A stretch of DNA of 64,000 bases from Musa acuminata AAA Group (GCF_036884655.1 NC_088342.1:32851001-32915000), one strand, 5' to 3'. Shown: positions 47,573 to 59,383, counted from the first letter of the stretch. Program-made: numbers and translations. Notes: a model not told the origin generated them from the letters alone.

Positions 47573-48178
47573 TGATGGAATATAAAGTGAAATAAACTTT
47601 TGTATATGAACAAATACTAGTAGGCTATAACACGCAGTTGAATTAAATTGAATTACAATCAAATAGAACACCAAGATATATGTGGAAAACCTATCTAATA
47701 TGAAGAGTAAAAACCACGGGGCAAACTAGAGATGCCACTATAAGAATAATGAATATACAAATCTCAATCTCTTGCTCAAAACCCTAACAACAATCACAAG
47801 AGAATAACTGGGATATAAAGATCACGTTACTGTGCTCAAAATTCTAAATCCTTCCTAATTCTCCCCAAGTAATCACAGTAATAATCTACCGTAGATTTGA
47901 TCTAACCTGAGATAGAGAATACTGCTGGATGATTGAGAATAGTCTCTCTGCGTTGTCCTTATTTTCTTCCCTTTCTTTCTCTTTGGATTTCTATCTTTTT
48001 CTTCTCCTTTTTACTACTGCCAAGATCTCTCATGGTGCTCTCATTGCTACCCTATTTATGTCTATTTTCACAGCCATCACACACCCCCCTAATATGAATT
48101 AGGGTTATGTTAAGTGAGGAGGTAGGCTGTAGACTGATAAAGCCCACAATGAGCTGAATGTGGACTGTCTGCCCAACA
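47573..48178 (-). repeat. M2 5' LTR (right side)
   Basis: TGATGGAATATAAAG...GCCCAACA, homologous to 34722-35310 with a small insertion, and followed by the target duplication GCTTG at 48179-48183. Confidence 0.85.
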
Positions 48179-49003
48179 GCTTGCACATTTTACATTTTTT
48201 GCTTGACATGAATCTACGCGGTGTTCAGCTCACTATACATTATAATCTTAATGGTTGATTACTTGGATACAGTGGAATCAAGCATTAAATTTCATACGTT
48301 ACACTTGACACAGTAAAGAGAACTAGAAATGTTATTGAAATACAAGGTAAATTTATAGGGAGCTAGAAATACATAATCGACCATTGAGGTTCTGATAAGA
48401 AGAAAATGATTTTAGGCTTCTGTTTTCTACTGTTAGAGAAAAGAAGTAGAAAATGTATTGTACCTTCATTGCAATGAAATGTGAGCATTAGTTCAGTACA
48501 AATCCAAGTTGAGCTCATCTTCTTTGACATAAAGAAGGCTAGATGATAAAAAAATGAATTGCTTTGAATCTTTTGCTCTTTTTTGAGGAAACTTTGCTAT
48601 TCAAATGTTTCATACCTTAAAAAAAACAAATACAAATTTATGTGTTTTTGTTTGTCATAACTTTCGGTTTAACTGCATTCAGTATTGAATTATGAATTCC
48701 AGATGTGCACTGAATTATGTATTAAAGATAAGAACCATTTGTATTTATTATATGTTGAATTCCTAGAAAGATAATAAAGAATGGCTTAAATGGCAATGCA
48801 ATTCCCAAACAAGTATGGAAGTCATATCCGTGAAAGAACTATGGCAATTGACACGTTTCCTTGTGTTCCTTTGATCCTTAATCCAAGGAGGCATCCTTTC
48901 AAAAGATCTGCAACGTGTGACTTGTGCTCATTCTGTAACCTTGAATGCTTAGAATGCTCCTTCTACGAAGCTTACTGAAATCAAATCACTACTGAACATA
49001 GGC
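48179..49003. other. Intergenic DNA between M2 and the duplication
   Basis: No gene seen. The short ORF at 48790-48978 has no recognisable domain. This DNA was next to 34721 before M2 inserted. Confidence 0.55.
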
Positions 49004-49194
49004 AGCATGGGGACACATGTTGGGGAGACATTTACTGCCATGAAACATGGTAGATGTTGCTTATTTCTTGATGAATTTCACAGATTTTGGGAGCCTGATG
49101 GCTCTTGGCTTTATCATACTGGAGATGCACTTCTAAGAGGTGTTTGAAGTGACCAGAGGCAGCATAAGATCAACATAGATGGATCTCCTCAGCT

Positions 49195-49195
49195 T

Positions 49196-49229
<34 letters not shown>

Positions 49230-49235
49230 TCTCTC

Positions 49236-49271
<36 letters not shown>
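49195..49271. repeat. (CT)n then (TA)n microsatellite
   Basis: CT repeats 49195-49236 followed by TA repeats to 49271; the homologous tract in copy 2 is at 54359-54445. Confidence 0.95.
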
Positions 49272-49278
<7 letters not shown>

Positions 49279-49570
49279 ATTATTATGGGAGGCTACTTAA
49301 CTCTTCTCTCAGGGACATCCACATTGTGAATCAAGCCTCAGCTTTCAAGATTTCTCTAATGGATCAGTAGTTGAAGTGAGGAGGCTTTTCTAGTAGGGAA
49401 AGGGTACATAAGCAAGAACAAGAAACCAGAGAGAAAAGTGACATTTGTATCAGTTGACTGACTTCACATAGTTGGGAGACTTTAATCCATTATCTCCTCT
49501 GTCTCTACTTGTTAGTCTACGCTGAAGATGATCGGAAGCTTCACAGTGACTTCACATTGACTACGCTGAA

Positions 49571-50203
49571 GATGATTTATAGTAAACCTAAATCTGATTT
49601 ATTAAAAAAATATATATATACAGTGAAAGCAGCGAAGTGCGTCCAGCGAACAATGGCGGTGTGAGAAAAAAATAGTGAGAGAAAAGAAGAAAAAGTTAAG
49701 ATTTTTAGGGCTTTTGCTAAATGATCCAACTAAATTTCGTTAGTTTTGATTTAAATTTTATATGAAGAATTCTTGCAACACGCTCTACAATCTTAACGGT
49801 ATTGATCTATAGTTTATCCTCTCTTTCCTGCTATATCCATTTTGTGATATTTAAATTTTCTTTCATAAAATCCAATGATGATACGATAATATTGAGCCAA
49901 TATATTTATTTTTTTATATTATTATGATCGTTTGATTATTATGGAGAAGACTTATTATAAACCTATTATCATTATTGATGATAGTGAAAGTTTGAGATGA
50001 ATTATGGTCCCATGATTTTTCCTGTATTGGGTTTTCCACGTAAAAATTCGATGTCTCATTTTGTGATTGATTTATTGTTCTATTATTTATGCTACTATGG
50101 TTATTATTTATATTTTGATAATAAGTTAGTATTTTGACGAGGAACCATTTTTGATACACAAAGAGGGCAAAGAATTATTTTGCTATAGTAGTTTTTCCCA
50201 ATA
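49571..50203 (+). repeat. P3 5' LTR, 5'-truncated
   Basis: Homology to the 3' LTR starts at GATGATTT. The same word occurs in the flanking host DNA, so the truncation may have used microhomology. Ends TTTTTCCCAATA. Confidence 0.75.
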
Positions 50204-50205
50204 AA

Positions 50206-50218
50206 TGGTATCGGAGTT
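50206..50218 (+). other. P3 primer binding site
   Basis: TGGTATCGGAGTT, an initiator-Met-tRNA complement with changes, two bases after the LTR. Confidence 0.7.
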
Positions 50219-50261
50219 GTAGGTTGTTTGGTGCTATTTTTTTTTTGTTCTTGTGTGATTG

Positions 50262-51175
50262 AAATGGAGGAGTCAGATAGTATGATTAAATTGAACTCAT
50301 CAAATTATTCTACTTGGAGGCGTATGATGGAATATTTGCTCTATTACAAATAAGCCCATCAAGATTAAAGATAAACCTTCTACTATAGGCGATGAGGAAT
50401 GGAAAGTTTAACATTAAAAAACTATTACCTATATTAGAAGATGGATGAATATAAATTTACATGAGCATATTTCTGATGAAACTTAGAAAACCTCTTTGTA
50501 AAAAAGATAGTGCGAAATAGAATTTCTCTCATCAGAAGGCTTGTAAATTTAAAGTATAAAGATTATGGTAACATTGTTGAGCATATAAGTATATTTCAGA
50601 GTCTTGCGAACAAGCTGGTTGCTATGAAAATGAATATATATAATGAGATACAAGGATTATTACTTCTCAGCTCTTTACCAGAAAGTTAGGAAACGTATGT
50701 GATGACAATTTGTAACTCCACGCCAGAGGAGACTCTAACTATAGATATGGTTAAAGACAATTTGTTAAATGAAGATGCTAGAAGGAAAAAACAGGGTGAA
50801 TCTTCTTCTAGTGCATTTGTTACTGAAAAACAAGAAAGATGTGGAAGAAGCCATAGCAGAAATTTACATGGTTATATAGGAAGATCCAAGTCTAGAAGAG
50901 ATATCAAATGTTTCAAATATAACAGGCCAGGTCACATAAAGAAAGAGTGTAGGTTTTGGAAGCGAGAACAGAATGAAAGGAAGAAAAATGAGAAAGAGAC
51001 CAATATAATTGCCGCTGAAAGTGATATCATTATTGTTTGTAATGACGGTTATATCAGTCTTGTAGCTCAGGACAGTAACTGGATAATTGACTCTGGTGCT
51101 TCATTTTATGTTACTTCTCATGGTGATTTCTTCGGATCTTACACTGCTGGTCCCATGATATCAGGCTTGAGAAAA
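50262..51175 (+). pseudogene. P3 gag-protease
   Basis: The ATG at 50262 leads into MEESDSMIKLNSSNYSTWRR, nearly the same start as M1. Stops follow. The open piece 50699-51178 carries the knuckle CFKYNRPGHIKKEC, in which the second Cys is Tyr, and the protease site WIIDSGASFYVTSHGDFFGS. Sequence then jumps straight into late integrase sequence. Confidence 0.82.
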
Positions 51176-51560
51176 TAATTCCTAAGTCATTTTAGGAGGA
51201 GGCTTTGAGAACTACATTTGACTTGATAAATTGTTCTCTACCAGTTCCTCTAAAAGGTGATGTTCCAAAGAGAATATGGAAGGAAAAAAATATATCTCAT
51301 AATCACTTGAGAGTCTTTGGGCGTAAAACATTTGTTTATAATCCCAAAGATGAGAGGTCCAAGCTTGATAATGAGGCAAAAATATGTATCTTCTTGGGAT
51401 ATGATCATGAAGAGTCTAGGTACAAATTATGAGATCTAGTGAACAAAAAAATTATTAGAAGTAAAGATGTTGTGTTTCTTGAAGACCAATTGTTTGATGA
51501 TGGTGATAATATTAAAAAGCCAAAAACCTCTATTTATATTCCTTAGAATTTAGGTCCAGT
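51176..51560 (+). pseudogene. P3 integrase remnant (core deleted)
   Basis: Only the C-terminal part remains: EEALRTTFDLINCSLPVPLK, HNHLRVFGRKTFVYNPKDER and ICIFLGYDHEESRYKL. Compared with M1 (33280-32370), the pre-integrase module and the catalytic core are missing, and a second, smaller gap removes the stretch before PKSF. Confidence 0.8.
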
Positions 51561-53330
51561 TTGTTCACATATAGTTCATGATGATCATGGGGGAGATAAA
51601 AAAGAAGATTGTAGTGAGAATGCCAATGATGATACTCCTACAGTTGATGATGTTGAACCAACTGAACAAGTACCTCTACCACCAAGATTCCATTGAGAAG
51701 ATCCACAAGAGAACGACAACATCTACCAAATATCCTCCACATGAATATGTTATGCTTACTGACGAGGGAGAGCTAGAAACTTACCAAGAAGCTATCACAC
51801 TTGAGCATAAGAATGAGTAAGTTAAAGTTATGCAAGAAGAAATGAGATCCTTGCTTGAGAACAACACCTATGACTTAGTAAAGTTGCCCAAAGAGAAAAA
51901 AACTCTTAAGAATAAATAGGTTTATAAATTGAAGACTAAAAATAATAGCTCATAACAAATATACAAGGCATGATTAGTTGTGAAAGGATTCAGTCAGAAG
52001 AAATGTATTAACTTTAAAGAAATATTTTCTCATGTGGTGAAAATATCCTCTATCCAAGTTATTCTTGGTTTGGCTACCTGAATTTAGAAGTTGAGCAACT
52101 TGATTTGAAAACAATATTTCTTCATAGTGACTTAGAAGAAAAAATTTACATAGAGCAACCAAAATGTTTCAAAGTCAAGGGAAAAGATAACCTGGTGTGT
52201 AAGCTTAGGAAAAGCTTATATGGACTCAAACAGGTACCTAGATAATTGTATAAGAAACTTTATTCCTTTATGATGAGCTAAGGATATAATAGAACCACAT
52301 CTGATCACTGTGTGTTTATGAAGAAATTTTCAGATGATGATTTTATTATTCTCCTACAATATGTTAATGTTATGCTAATTGTTGGCTATGATGCTGGTAA
52401 AATTGAAAAGCTTAAAAGAGAGTTAAGTAAGTCTTTTGCCATGAAAAACTTGAGATCGGTGAAACAAATACTTGGCATTAAGATTCTTCGTGACAGGTAG
52501 AAAAGGAAGATTTGGTTGTCTCAGAAGACTTACATTGAAACGGTTATTGAAAAATTCAACATGAGTAAAGTCAAAACAGTTTATTCTCCACTTACAGGTC
52601 ATTTCAAGCTTAGTTTGAAACAATATCCTACAAGTGAGAAATAAAAAGAAGAAATATCTAGAGTATCAAACTCATTTGTAGTAACCAATTTGATGTATGC
52701 TATGATTTTTACTAGCTAGATATAGCACTAGTTGGAGTTGTCAGTCGATTTCTCTCTAATTTCGATAAGGAATATTGGGCAATAGCGAAATGAATATTAA
52801 GATATCTAAGAGGTACTTTCAGGTTGTGTTTATGTTTTGGCAGTGATAAACCTGTGCTAGAAGGATACACAGATGCAGACATGGCAGGTGATATTGATTC
52901 CAGGAAGTCCACTTCGGGATTCTTAATGACATTTGCAGGGGGAGCAGTCTCTTGGCAATCTAAGTTATAGAATTGTGTTGCTTTATCAATCACAGAAGTA
53001 GAATATATAACAATTACTGAAGCCTGCAAGGAAACTTTGTGAATAAAAAAGTTTTTACAGGAATTGGGCTTGAAATAGTAAGGATATACTATTTACTGTC
53101 ATAATCAGAGTGTCATTCATCTCTCCAAGAATTCAATATATCATTTTAAATCCAAGCATATTGATGTTATAGATATCATTGAATTCGTGATGTGTTTGAG
53201 ATGAAAGAATTGTATTTGGAAAATGTGCATACCAATGAGAATTGATCAGATATGTTGACAAATTCTTTGCCTAAGAAAAGTTTAAAACATGTAGGCGAAG
53301 AGTGGGCTTAGTACAATCACTATATGAGTT
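51561..53330 (+). pseudogene. P3 reverse transcriptase and RNase H
   Basis: Broken copia pol. The polymerase box reads YVNV at 52360-52371, so both catalytic aspartates of YVDD are lost. RNase H recognisable near 52850-52960 (EGYTDADMAGDIDSRKSTSG). Near 53240 DMLTNSLPKKSLKH-type sequence ends the polyprotein. A polypurine tract TTGGAGGGAGAGAA (53328-53341) precedes the LTR. Confidence 0.78.
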
Positions 53331-53342
53331 GGAGGGAGAGAA

Positions 53343-53406
53343 TTGTTGGATCCAGCCACATGTGGGCTTGGACTAGATGATTTGGCCAGTAAACCAAAAT
53401 CTGATT

Positions 53407-53439
<33 letters not shown>

Positions 53440-53965
53440 GAGACGTGTACAGTGAGAACAGCGAATAACGAAGGTGTGCATAAAGTGAACAATCAGCAAA
53501 CAATGGCTTTTGCTATATGATCGAGCAACTAAACTTCGTTAGTTTTGGCTCAAATTTTATATGAAGAATCATTGCAACAAGCTCTACAATCTTAATGGTA
53601 CCAAATTATAATTTATCCTCTCTAAGATACTTTCTTGTTATATCCACTTTATGAGACCTAAATTTTTTTTTCATAAAATTAATCTTTTATGATGATGATA
53701 TGGTAATGTTGAGCCAAGATATTTATTCTTTATGTGATATTTTGATTATTCTAGAGAAAACTTATTATAAACCTATTATCATTATTGGTGATAGTGGAAA
53801 TTTGAGGTAGACTACAGTCTCGTGATTTTTTTCGTATTGAATTTTTTACATAAAATTTTGATATCTCATTTTATGATTGATTAATTATTTTATTATTTAT
53901 ATTACTCTGATTAATATTTATATTTTAATAATAAGTTGATATTTTACTATAACAATTTTTCCCAA
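53343..53965 (+). repeat. P3 3' LTR
   Basis: TGTTGGATCCAGCCACATG...TTTTTCCCAA. It contains an A-run at 53411-53437 that is much longer than in the 5' LTR. The right edge is set by resumption of duplication copy 1. Confidence 0.78.
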
Positions 53966-54108
53966 TGTACTTCGCATATTCCGCACTCAACCAACCCGAT
54001 GGAAGGAGAAAGGAAGGCCAAATGTGATGCTAAGTCTTGTCTGAACAGAGAGACCTGTCCTCTGGAGTCAACATGGAGGTAACATGTCATGCTTAAACCC
54101 ATTTATGA

Positions 54109-54385
54109 AGCATGGGGACACATGTTGCGGAGACATTTACTGTCATGAAACATCCTAGATGTTGCTTATTTCTTGATGAATTTCACAGATTTTGGGAGCC
54201 TGATGGCTCTTGGCTTTATGGAGATGGACTTCTAAGAGGTGTTTGAAGTGACCAGAGGCAGCACAAGATCAACATGGATGGATCTCCTCAGCTTCAGCCA
54301 TCTAACTGGATCTCTCAAATGCCTCTCCTACATTAATCTTTTCAAGGGCCGTGCATGATCTCTCTCTCTCTCTCTCTCTCTCTCT

Positions 54386-54449
<64 letters not shown>

Positions 54450-54866
54450 TTATGGGAGGCTACTTAACTCTTCTCTCAGGAACATCCACATCGTGAATCA
54501 AGCCCCAGCTTTCGAGATTTCTCTAATGGATCAGTAGTTGAAATGAGGAGGCTTTTCTAGTAGGGAAAGGGTACATAAGCAAGAACAAGAAACCAGAGAG
54601 AAAAGTGACATTTGTATCAGTTGACTGACTTCACATTGTTGGGAGACTTAAATCCATGATCTCCTCTGTCTCTACTTGTCAGTCTACACTGAAGATGATT
54701 GGAAGCTTCACATTGACTACGACTTGGGCGTATTCCACACTCAACCAACCCCAAGGAAGGAGAAAGGAAGGCCAAATGTGATGCAAGTCTCTGTCTGAAC
54801 AGAGAGACCTGTTCTCTGGAGTCAACATGGAGGTAACATGTCGTGCTTAAACCCATTTATTAATGA
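54109..54866. repeat. Tandem duplication, copy 2 (upstream of TPD1-like gene 2)
   Basis: Uninterrupted second copy, ending about 60 bases before the TATA box at 54926. It includes a CT/AT microsatellite at 54359-54445. It probably holds distal promoter sequence of the gene. Confidence 0.88.
54359..54445. repeat. (TC)n then (AT)n microsatellite
   Basis: TC 54359-54386 then AT 54391-54445. Confidence 0.95.
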
Positions 54867-54925
54867 CCTTAAGGAAGATGACTAATACTGGTCATCAAAT
54901 CAAAGCACTTACTGTTTGTTCTGTC

Positions 54926-54933
54926 TATATATA
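54926..54933 (+). promoter_or_regulatory. TATA box of second TPD1-like gene
   Basis: TATATATA 55 bases before the ATG, the same spacing as in the first gene (54 bases). Confidence 0.65.
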
Positions 54934-54980
54934 CTAACTAAGAAAAGGCTTTTCACCCTCCTGAAACAGAGACAGCAACA

Positions 54981-55453
54981 ATGGCTACTATCCTCAGGTT
55001 CCTCCTCTTTGCTGCACTCCTACTCCATATCTCTGCAGCAGGTAACCTTCTTCGCCTCCTCTCTTCTCCATCGAGAACAGTAGTTGATGACAACGTAACG
55101 CATGCTTTGGGATGTTGTTTGTGGTGACAGGGGAGAGCCAGGGATGCGATCTGTCGAGCATTCAGGTGCAGCAGAACAACACAGGGGCGAAGGTGGGCTA
55201 CGACCCGGTGTTCGAGGTGGAGGTGAAGAACCAGTGCCGGTGCACCGTCACCGACGTGTTCCTACGCTCCGAGGGCTTCGCCAGCTCGATGATGGTCGAC
55301 CCCAAGCTGTTCCGGCGGGAGGGCGTCGGCTACCTGGTGAACGACGGCAAGGGCATCCCCAGCTCTGTCTCCGTCAAGTTCCGGTACGCCTGGGACAGAG
55401 CCTTCAAGATGTCTACTGCAAGCCTGCAAGTGAAATGCTGGGGAATAGCTTGA
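54981..55453 (+). CDS. TPD1-like small secreted cysteine-rich protein, copy 2 (two exons)
   Basis: Exon 1 is 54981-55041 and exon 2 is 55131-55453, with a GT...AG intron of 89 bp in the same phase and place as in copy 1. The product is 127 residues: a signal peptide (about 1-20, FLLFAALLLHI), then a TPD1-like domain with NQCRC at 54-58 and KFRYAW at 103-108. Only four cysteines remain (26, 56, 58, 123). The two that copy 1 has at 67 and 89 are Ser67 and Tyr88 here, so a whole disulfide pair may be absent. Exon 2 is markedly GC-rich, unlike its surroundings, as is common for monocot genes. It is likely secreted; receptor and role are unknown. Confidence 0.87.
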
Positions 55454-57190
55454 ATCGATATGTGGAGGTGAATTTGCTCGGCATGGAATAAAAAGGCTGT
55501 GCTAGATATATCCTTGCAATCTTTGATTGGTGTTTCATGCATGAAACAAATACTTGCTTCTCATTGTCATCCGTTTGATGGATTAAAGGTCTCCATTTTG
55601 GGATATCTGCTTCTTCTCCTGAGTCCTGGAAACGGCCTGGCACTCAAAATCAATCTTGATGCACAAAGTTACATGGAAAGAGGAGCTCGTCAAGTCAAAC
55701 TATCCACAAATTTCCGGATTCTGATTTGCAAATATATTTTTATCTATTTATTCTGATGCAGAGTGCTGCTGAGTTCACCAAAAGTGTTTGGGGAGTACGG
55801 GGAAGTAAAACTTTGTACTGTAAGTGTTCCTTGGTTAGTAGTACAATCTTGTCACATCAAAATTCTTCTAGTGTTAGTAAAAGGGATCAAATTTCTTAGC
55901 CCAAAAAAAATCTTAATATATCAAAAAACTGAAGGCAATCATTGAAAAGAAATCAATTTCTTTGTGAATATATTACTGTCGAAGTATATTATACTTAAAT
56001 TGACGTTCCAAGAATTCAGAATCAACGTGGATTCAAATCAACAACCAGCATCAATGTCAGTAAGTGAGTGGATGATTCAGCTTTATATTTCTTATAAAAC
56101 TGGTTTGGAAGTATGCCCTTTGATGCCAAAGTCAACAAGTGGGTATAGAGGAATTGTAGAATTGAGTAGAATATTAATTAGCTAAAGAGCCAGACAGTCT
56201 AAAGGGTTCCTCGTAATGGTTAGAAGTTTAATCCGTATGGCGTAATATGGTCGGGTGTTACTTGTGGTGGTTGGTTGATAAAAGCAACGGTTGGCGCAGC
56301 CATACGTTTTATCAATTTGGTTGACCGTTTTAGTCTAGTGTCTTAATCGAGTTGCTATTACCGGTGATGTGTCGGGATCATATAGTGTCATCGAAAAGAT
56401 GTAGGGGAGAATCGTGAGAGAGAGAGAGAGAGAGGAAGGATATCACGTAATCCCTGGTTGCCCAATTTCTTATGTCTTGGATCGTCGATCGCCGACTTTA
56501 GAGGTCAGTTTGAGAGAGGAGAGGAGATCGGAGGAGGGATTTTAGAGGTCCGATTTGAAGCAATCTTAACATGCTCAAGTCGGTCTCGATTATCCCAACT
56601 TGCCCAAACCTCCAACTCAGATTATAAAGCTATGTAGATCACAGGAGTAGTGATCTACGATTTGAGATCGAGGACCGCATCTTTATTTTGACAAAGGAAT
56701 TATAAGAATTTGTGAAAGGAATAAATTTAGCTCCCAGATTTATTACTTCTTCTGACATTATATCTTGTACAAGGTTGAATTTACTGGTCATGATGTACTT
56801 CATGCCTCCATATTCAATAACTATATTAGGAATTGGTATGGTTGAAAGATGATGTCGACCCAAATTTTATAAAGAAATAAGCATATAATGAATAAACTTA
56901 TACAAATGATGATAAATTATTATCATATACCATTAACACCAACAAGTCGACTACTTAGAAGATGGAAGAGCACATTACAAAGTAATACCTGCATCTATTT
57001 TCTTAACGTGAGTGAATCAAATTAGAGATTAGATTTTCTTAATAGGAAGAAATGTAACCTCCATACACGAAATCTCTTTTTTTAATTGAACTATTATAAT
57101 TAAATTTTATCATTAATTAGATTAGCTAATTCTAACATAGGTTTGATTAGAAAGTTGATGACCCCTTATTGGCAATCTAATCTTATCATG
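55454..57190. other. Intergenic DNA downstream of second TPD1-like gene
   Basis: The first few hundred bases probably contain the 3' UTR. No further gene is recognised. A GA-rich run at 56415-56435 is the only simple repeat. Short ORFs here show no domain. Confidence 0.55.
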
Positions 57191-57199
57191 TAAGAGAAT

Positions 57200-57700
57200 T
57201 AAGGGTACGATAACAAAGTTATAAGTCTCAACTATTTGGGGTCGACTAAATGAATCTTTTTTGTCCTCTTTGAGATTTGTAAAAAATTATGTATTTATTT
57301 AAGTTTAAAATATTTAAATATTTATTTATAATTTATATTAATATTTTTTTTAGATTTTTTTCTATCTCTTTTCGTACTACTAATATTATTTAATTTATTT
57401 TTTTTACTATTATATCTTATCTTAAGCATATGCTTATATCATCTTAAATTATTTTCTCTCATTTCATTTTTTTTTATCAAAATAATTCCTAATTATTCAT
57501 GAATAAAATTATTAGTTTTTATCTTTCCTAGTAACTCTATACATCTATTCTCAATATTCTCATTTTAATAACATAAATATTTTGTATATACTATTCTTTA
57601 ACTATCTAATAATTAAATTCATAAAATATTATTTAATTTTATAATTATTTTTATATTTTTTAATATCAAAGATATCCGATAATTATATAAAACTCCTAAT
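57200..57700 (-). mobile_element. Possible LINE/SINE tail sequence
   Basis: CAACTATTTGGGGTCGACTAAATGAATC at 57228-57255 resembles a word often seen at the ends of plant non-LTR retroelements (TTTGGGGTCGGCTACATG type). It is followed by T-rich, low-complexity DNA. This is recognition from memory; no coding sequence or target duplication was found. Confidence 0.35.
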
Positions 57701-57851
57701 CACCCTCACCATTTGAGAATAAAATAATAATTGACTGAAGCTCCCCATTTTGAGAACCGTTAGACATCTGCTTTAGCTTTTTTTTCTTCTAAGAAATGTG
57801 CTGAGACTAAATACCATGACGCACAATTTTCTGGAAGGAACAGAACGTCAA

Positions 57852-57853
<2 letters not shown>

Positions 57854-57942
<89 letters not shown>
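57854..57942. repeat. (AT)n microsatellite, about 89 bp
   Basis: About 44 uninterrupted AT units. Confidence 0.97.
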
Positions 57943-57945
<3 letters not shown>

Positions 57946-58011
57946 CTGCTCTTTTCAACAATAGCATAACCGAATGAGCTCAAGATACTATTTTCAATGG
58001 TAATATGATTA

Positions 58012-58375
58012 AATCAATAAAAATATTTTTCTCGATGATAAGATGATTGAACCATTCTCTTCAAGAATGATAATCAAACAAAAATTTTATCGTGTCTCAA
58101 TTTTGCTACACATATAAGAATAATGATGTATGGACAATTATTGACATAGTCTGACTTCACACTTTAAATATTACAACTGCACTCAATGTGCATATTGTAT
58201 TCATCGAATTTAGTATAGAATGATTATACCCAAATCTGCAAGAGATGTAAAATTACTCCCGACATTATAACATATGCTAAAGTGCAAAGGTCTAAAATTT
58301 TACTATAAAAAGTCCCTCAAATATATTGTTAGAGAGACTCATCTCTAAAACAATTGACCCTTACAGATTTGACAT
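58012..58375. repeat. Duplicated block D, copy 1
   Basis: Matches 60200-60482 with one internal gap: shared words include TCTCGATGATAAGATGAT (one change), TCATCGAATTTAGTATA and CATATGCTAAAGTGCAAAGG. Both copies lie just after an AT-type microsatellite. Confidence 0.85.
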
Positions 58376-58442
58376 TCAACTCACTGGAAGGCTAACTCTT
58401 AAGCTTTTGACAGCTCTATTAGTCGTACTCTTGAAATAGTTT

Positions 58443-59383
58443 TGCAAGGTTCGGTGCTTCTTGAATCAGCTGGACTCAGGATAATTTGATCCAACACCAT
58501 CCCTTACTAAGAGAAACACTGAATAAGACCTCCACCAGTTTTGCATCATAATTAGACAACCAAAATATACTTTAATAAATAGTTAGTTTAATAAAATTTG
58601 AATAACAAGATTTATACAAAAAATTATCATATTGGAAGTAGAAATTTGAGCACATGACCTACATTAATGTTGTCTCATTAGTAATGTGATTATTAGGAAT
58701 ATTAAATGTAGGAGTTCTAAAAAAGAATTTCAAAGAATTCGATATCATATGATATGAACAAACAGAATCAAGTGGCCCAAGTAATATTACTTGACATGTC
58801 AAAAATTGTAAAGACAAATTAAAGTGATAGCATGAGAGAAAACTTGGTTGACTATGGCTTCGACATGTATAGTAGAAAGTATTAGGCCAATAGAGAAAGA
58901 CAAGTAGTTGCTACTGCAGCTATCTTTCTAGCAATTTTATGACATTCCTAAATTGTATGTTCAATCTTATGATAATATCTACAAACTAGGTTTTTACGCT
59001 CTTTATTTTAAGAGTGATTTGATTGGTTTGAATACTTTGGTAAGCATAAGTGTGTTTTATTTCTTAATGGTGTTGAAGTAGTTGAAATGATAGGACTCAT
59101 TTTGAACTAGTTGATGATCATACAATGATGTCTTATGAGTTTCTTGGATAAAACTTTTGAATGGGCAATAAATAGGCCCCAACAAGCTCAAAATCATCAT
59201 TTAAAGTAATTAAAAATGGATTAAATCTTAGTATATCATGATATATCTCTAATAATGCAATATTATATTTTACATTCCCATCAAGATTCAACAAAACAAG
59301 TTGATACCAATGAGATGCCATGAGAACAAAACTTATTTCATATGATGCAAATTTGAAATATGATATTATTGAGTTAGGTCTCT
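58443..59383 (-). pseudogene. Copia gag remnant in duplicated block AB, copy 1
   Basis: This block recurs at 61976-62932, and its first part also at 61721-61967. On the minus strand it encodes the region around a copia-type zinc knuckle: RxNLxCRYYHKIxHT, then stop, ECHKIARKIAAVATTCLS, with the second Cys of CX2CX4HX4C changed to Tyr. No intact frame. It is part of an old minus-strand element. Confidence 0.6.

Larger units (their letters stand above)
34722..48178 (-). mobile_element. Ty1/copia element M2, split by nested N2
   Basis: Minus-strand element with LTRs of 589 bp (34722-35310) and 606 bp (47573-48178), a perfect 5-bp target duplication, a primer site and a polypurine tract. N2 (37585-45780) is inserted in the integrase. 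Its own length is about 5.3 kb, normal for copia. The coding region is broken by several frameshifts and stops, so it is inactive. Confidence 0.88.
49571..53965 (+). mobile_element. Ty1/copia element P3, internally deleted
   Basis: Plus-strand element of the M1 family in the first copy of the promoter duplication. Its 5' LTR (about 49571-50203) lacks roughly the first 33 bases of the 3' LTR (53343-53965). A primer site is at 50206. The internal region is about 3.1 kb because most of the integrase is missing. All coding parts are broken. Target duplication cannot be judged because the 5' edge is truncated. Confidence 0.82.
49004..54108. repeat. Tandem duplication, copy 1 (split by P3)
   Basis: Host sequence 49004-49570 plus 53966-54108 matches 54109-54866 in order: AGCATGGGGACACATG at the start, a CT/AT microsatellite, CTCTAATGGATCAGTAG, and GTCAACATGGAGGTAACATG near the end. 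P3 interrupts at the segment that reads GACTACGACTTGGGCG in copy 2. Copy 1 lacks the TCAGCCATCTAACTGG stretch that copy 2 has before the microsatellite. Confidence 0.88.

Noticed and set aside
48790..48978. Short plus-strand ORF with several cysteines
   Set aside because: No signal peptide, no family motif, no promoter evidence, and a length expected by chance.
55102..55491. 129-codon Arg/Gly-rich plus-strand ORF at the second TPD1-like gene
   Set aside because: Out-of-frame reading of exon 2. The correct frame joins exon 1 and gives the conserved Cys pattern.
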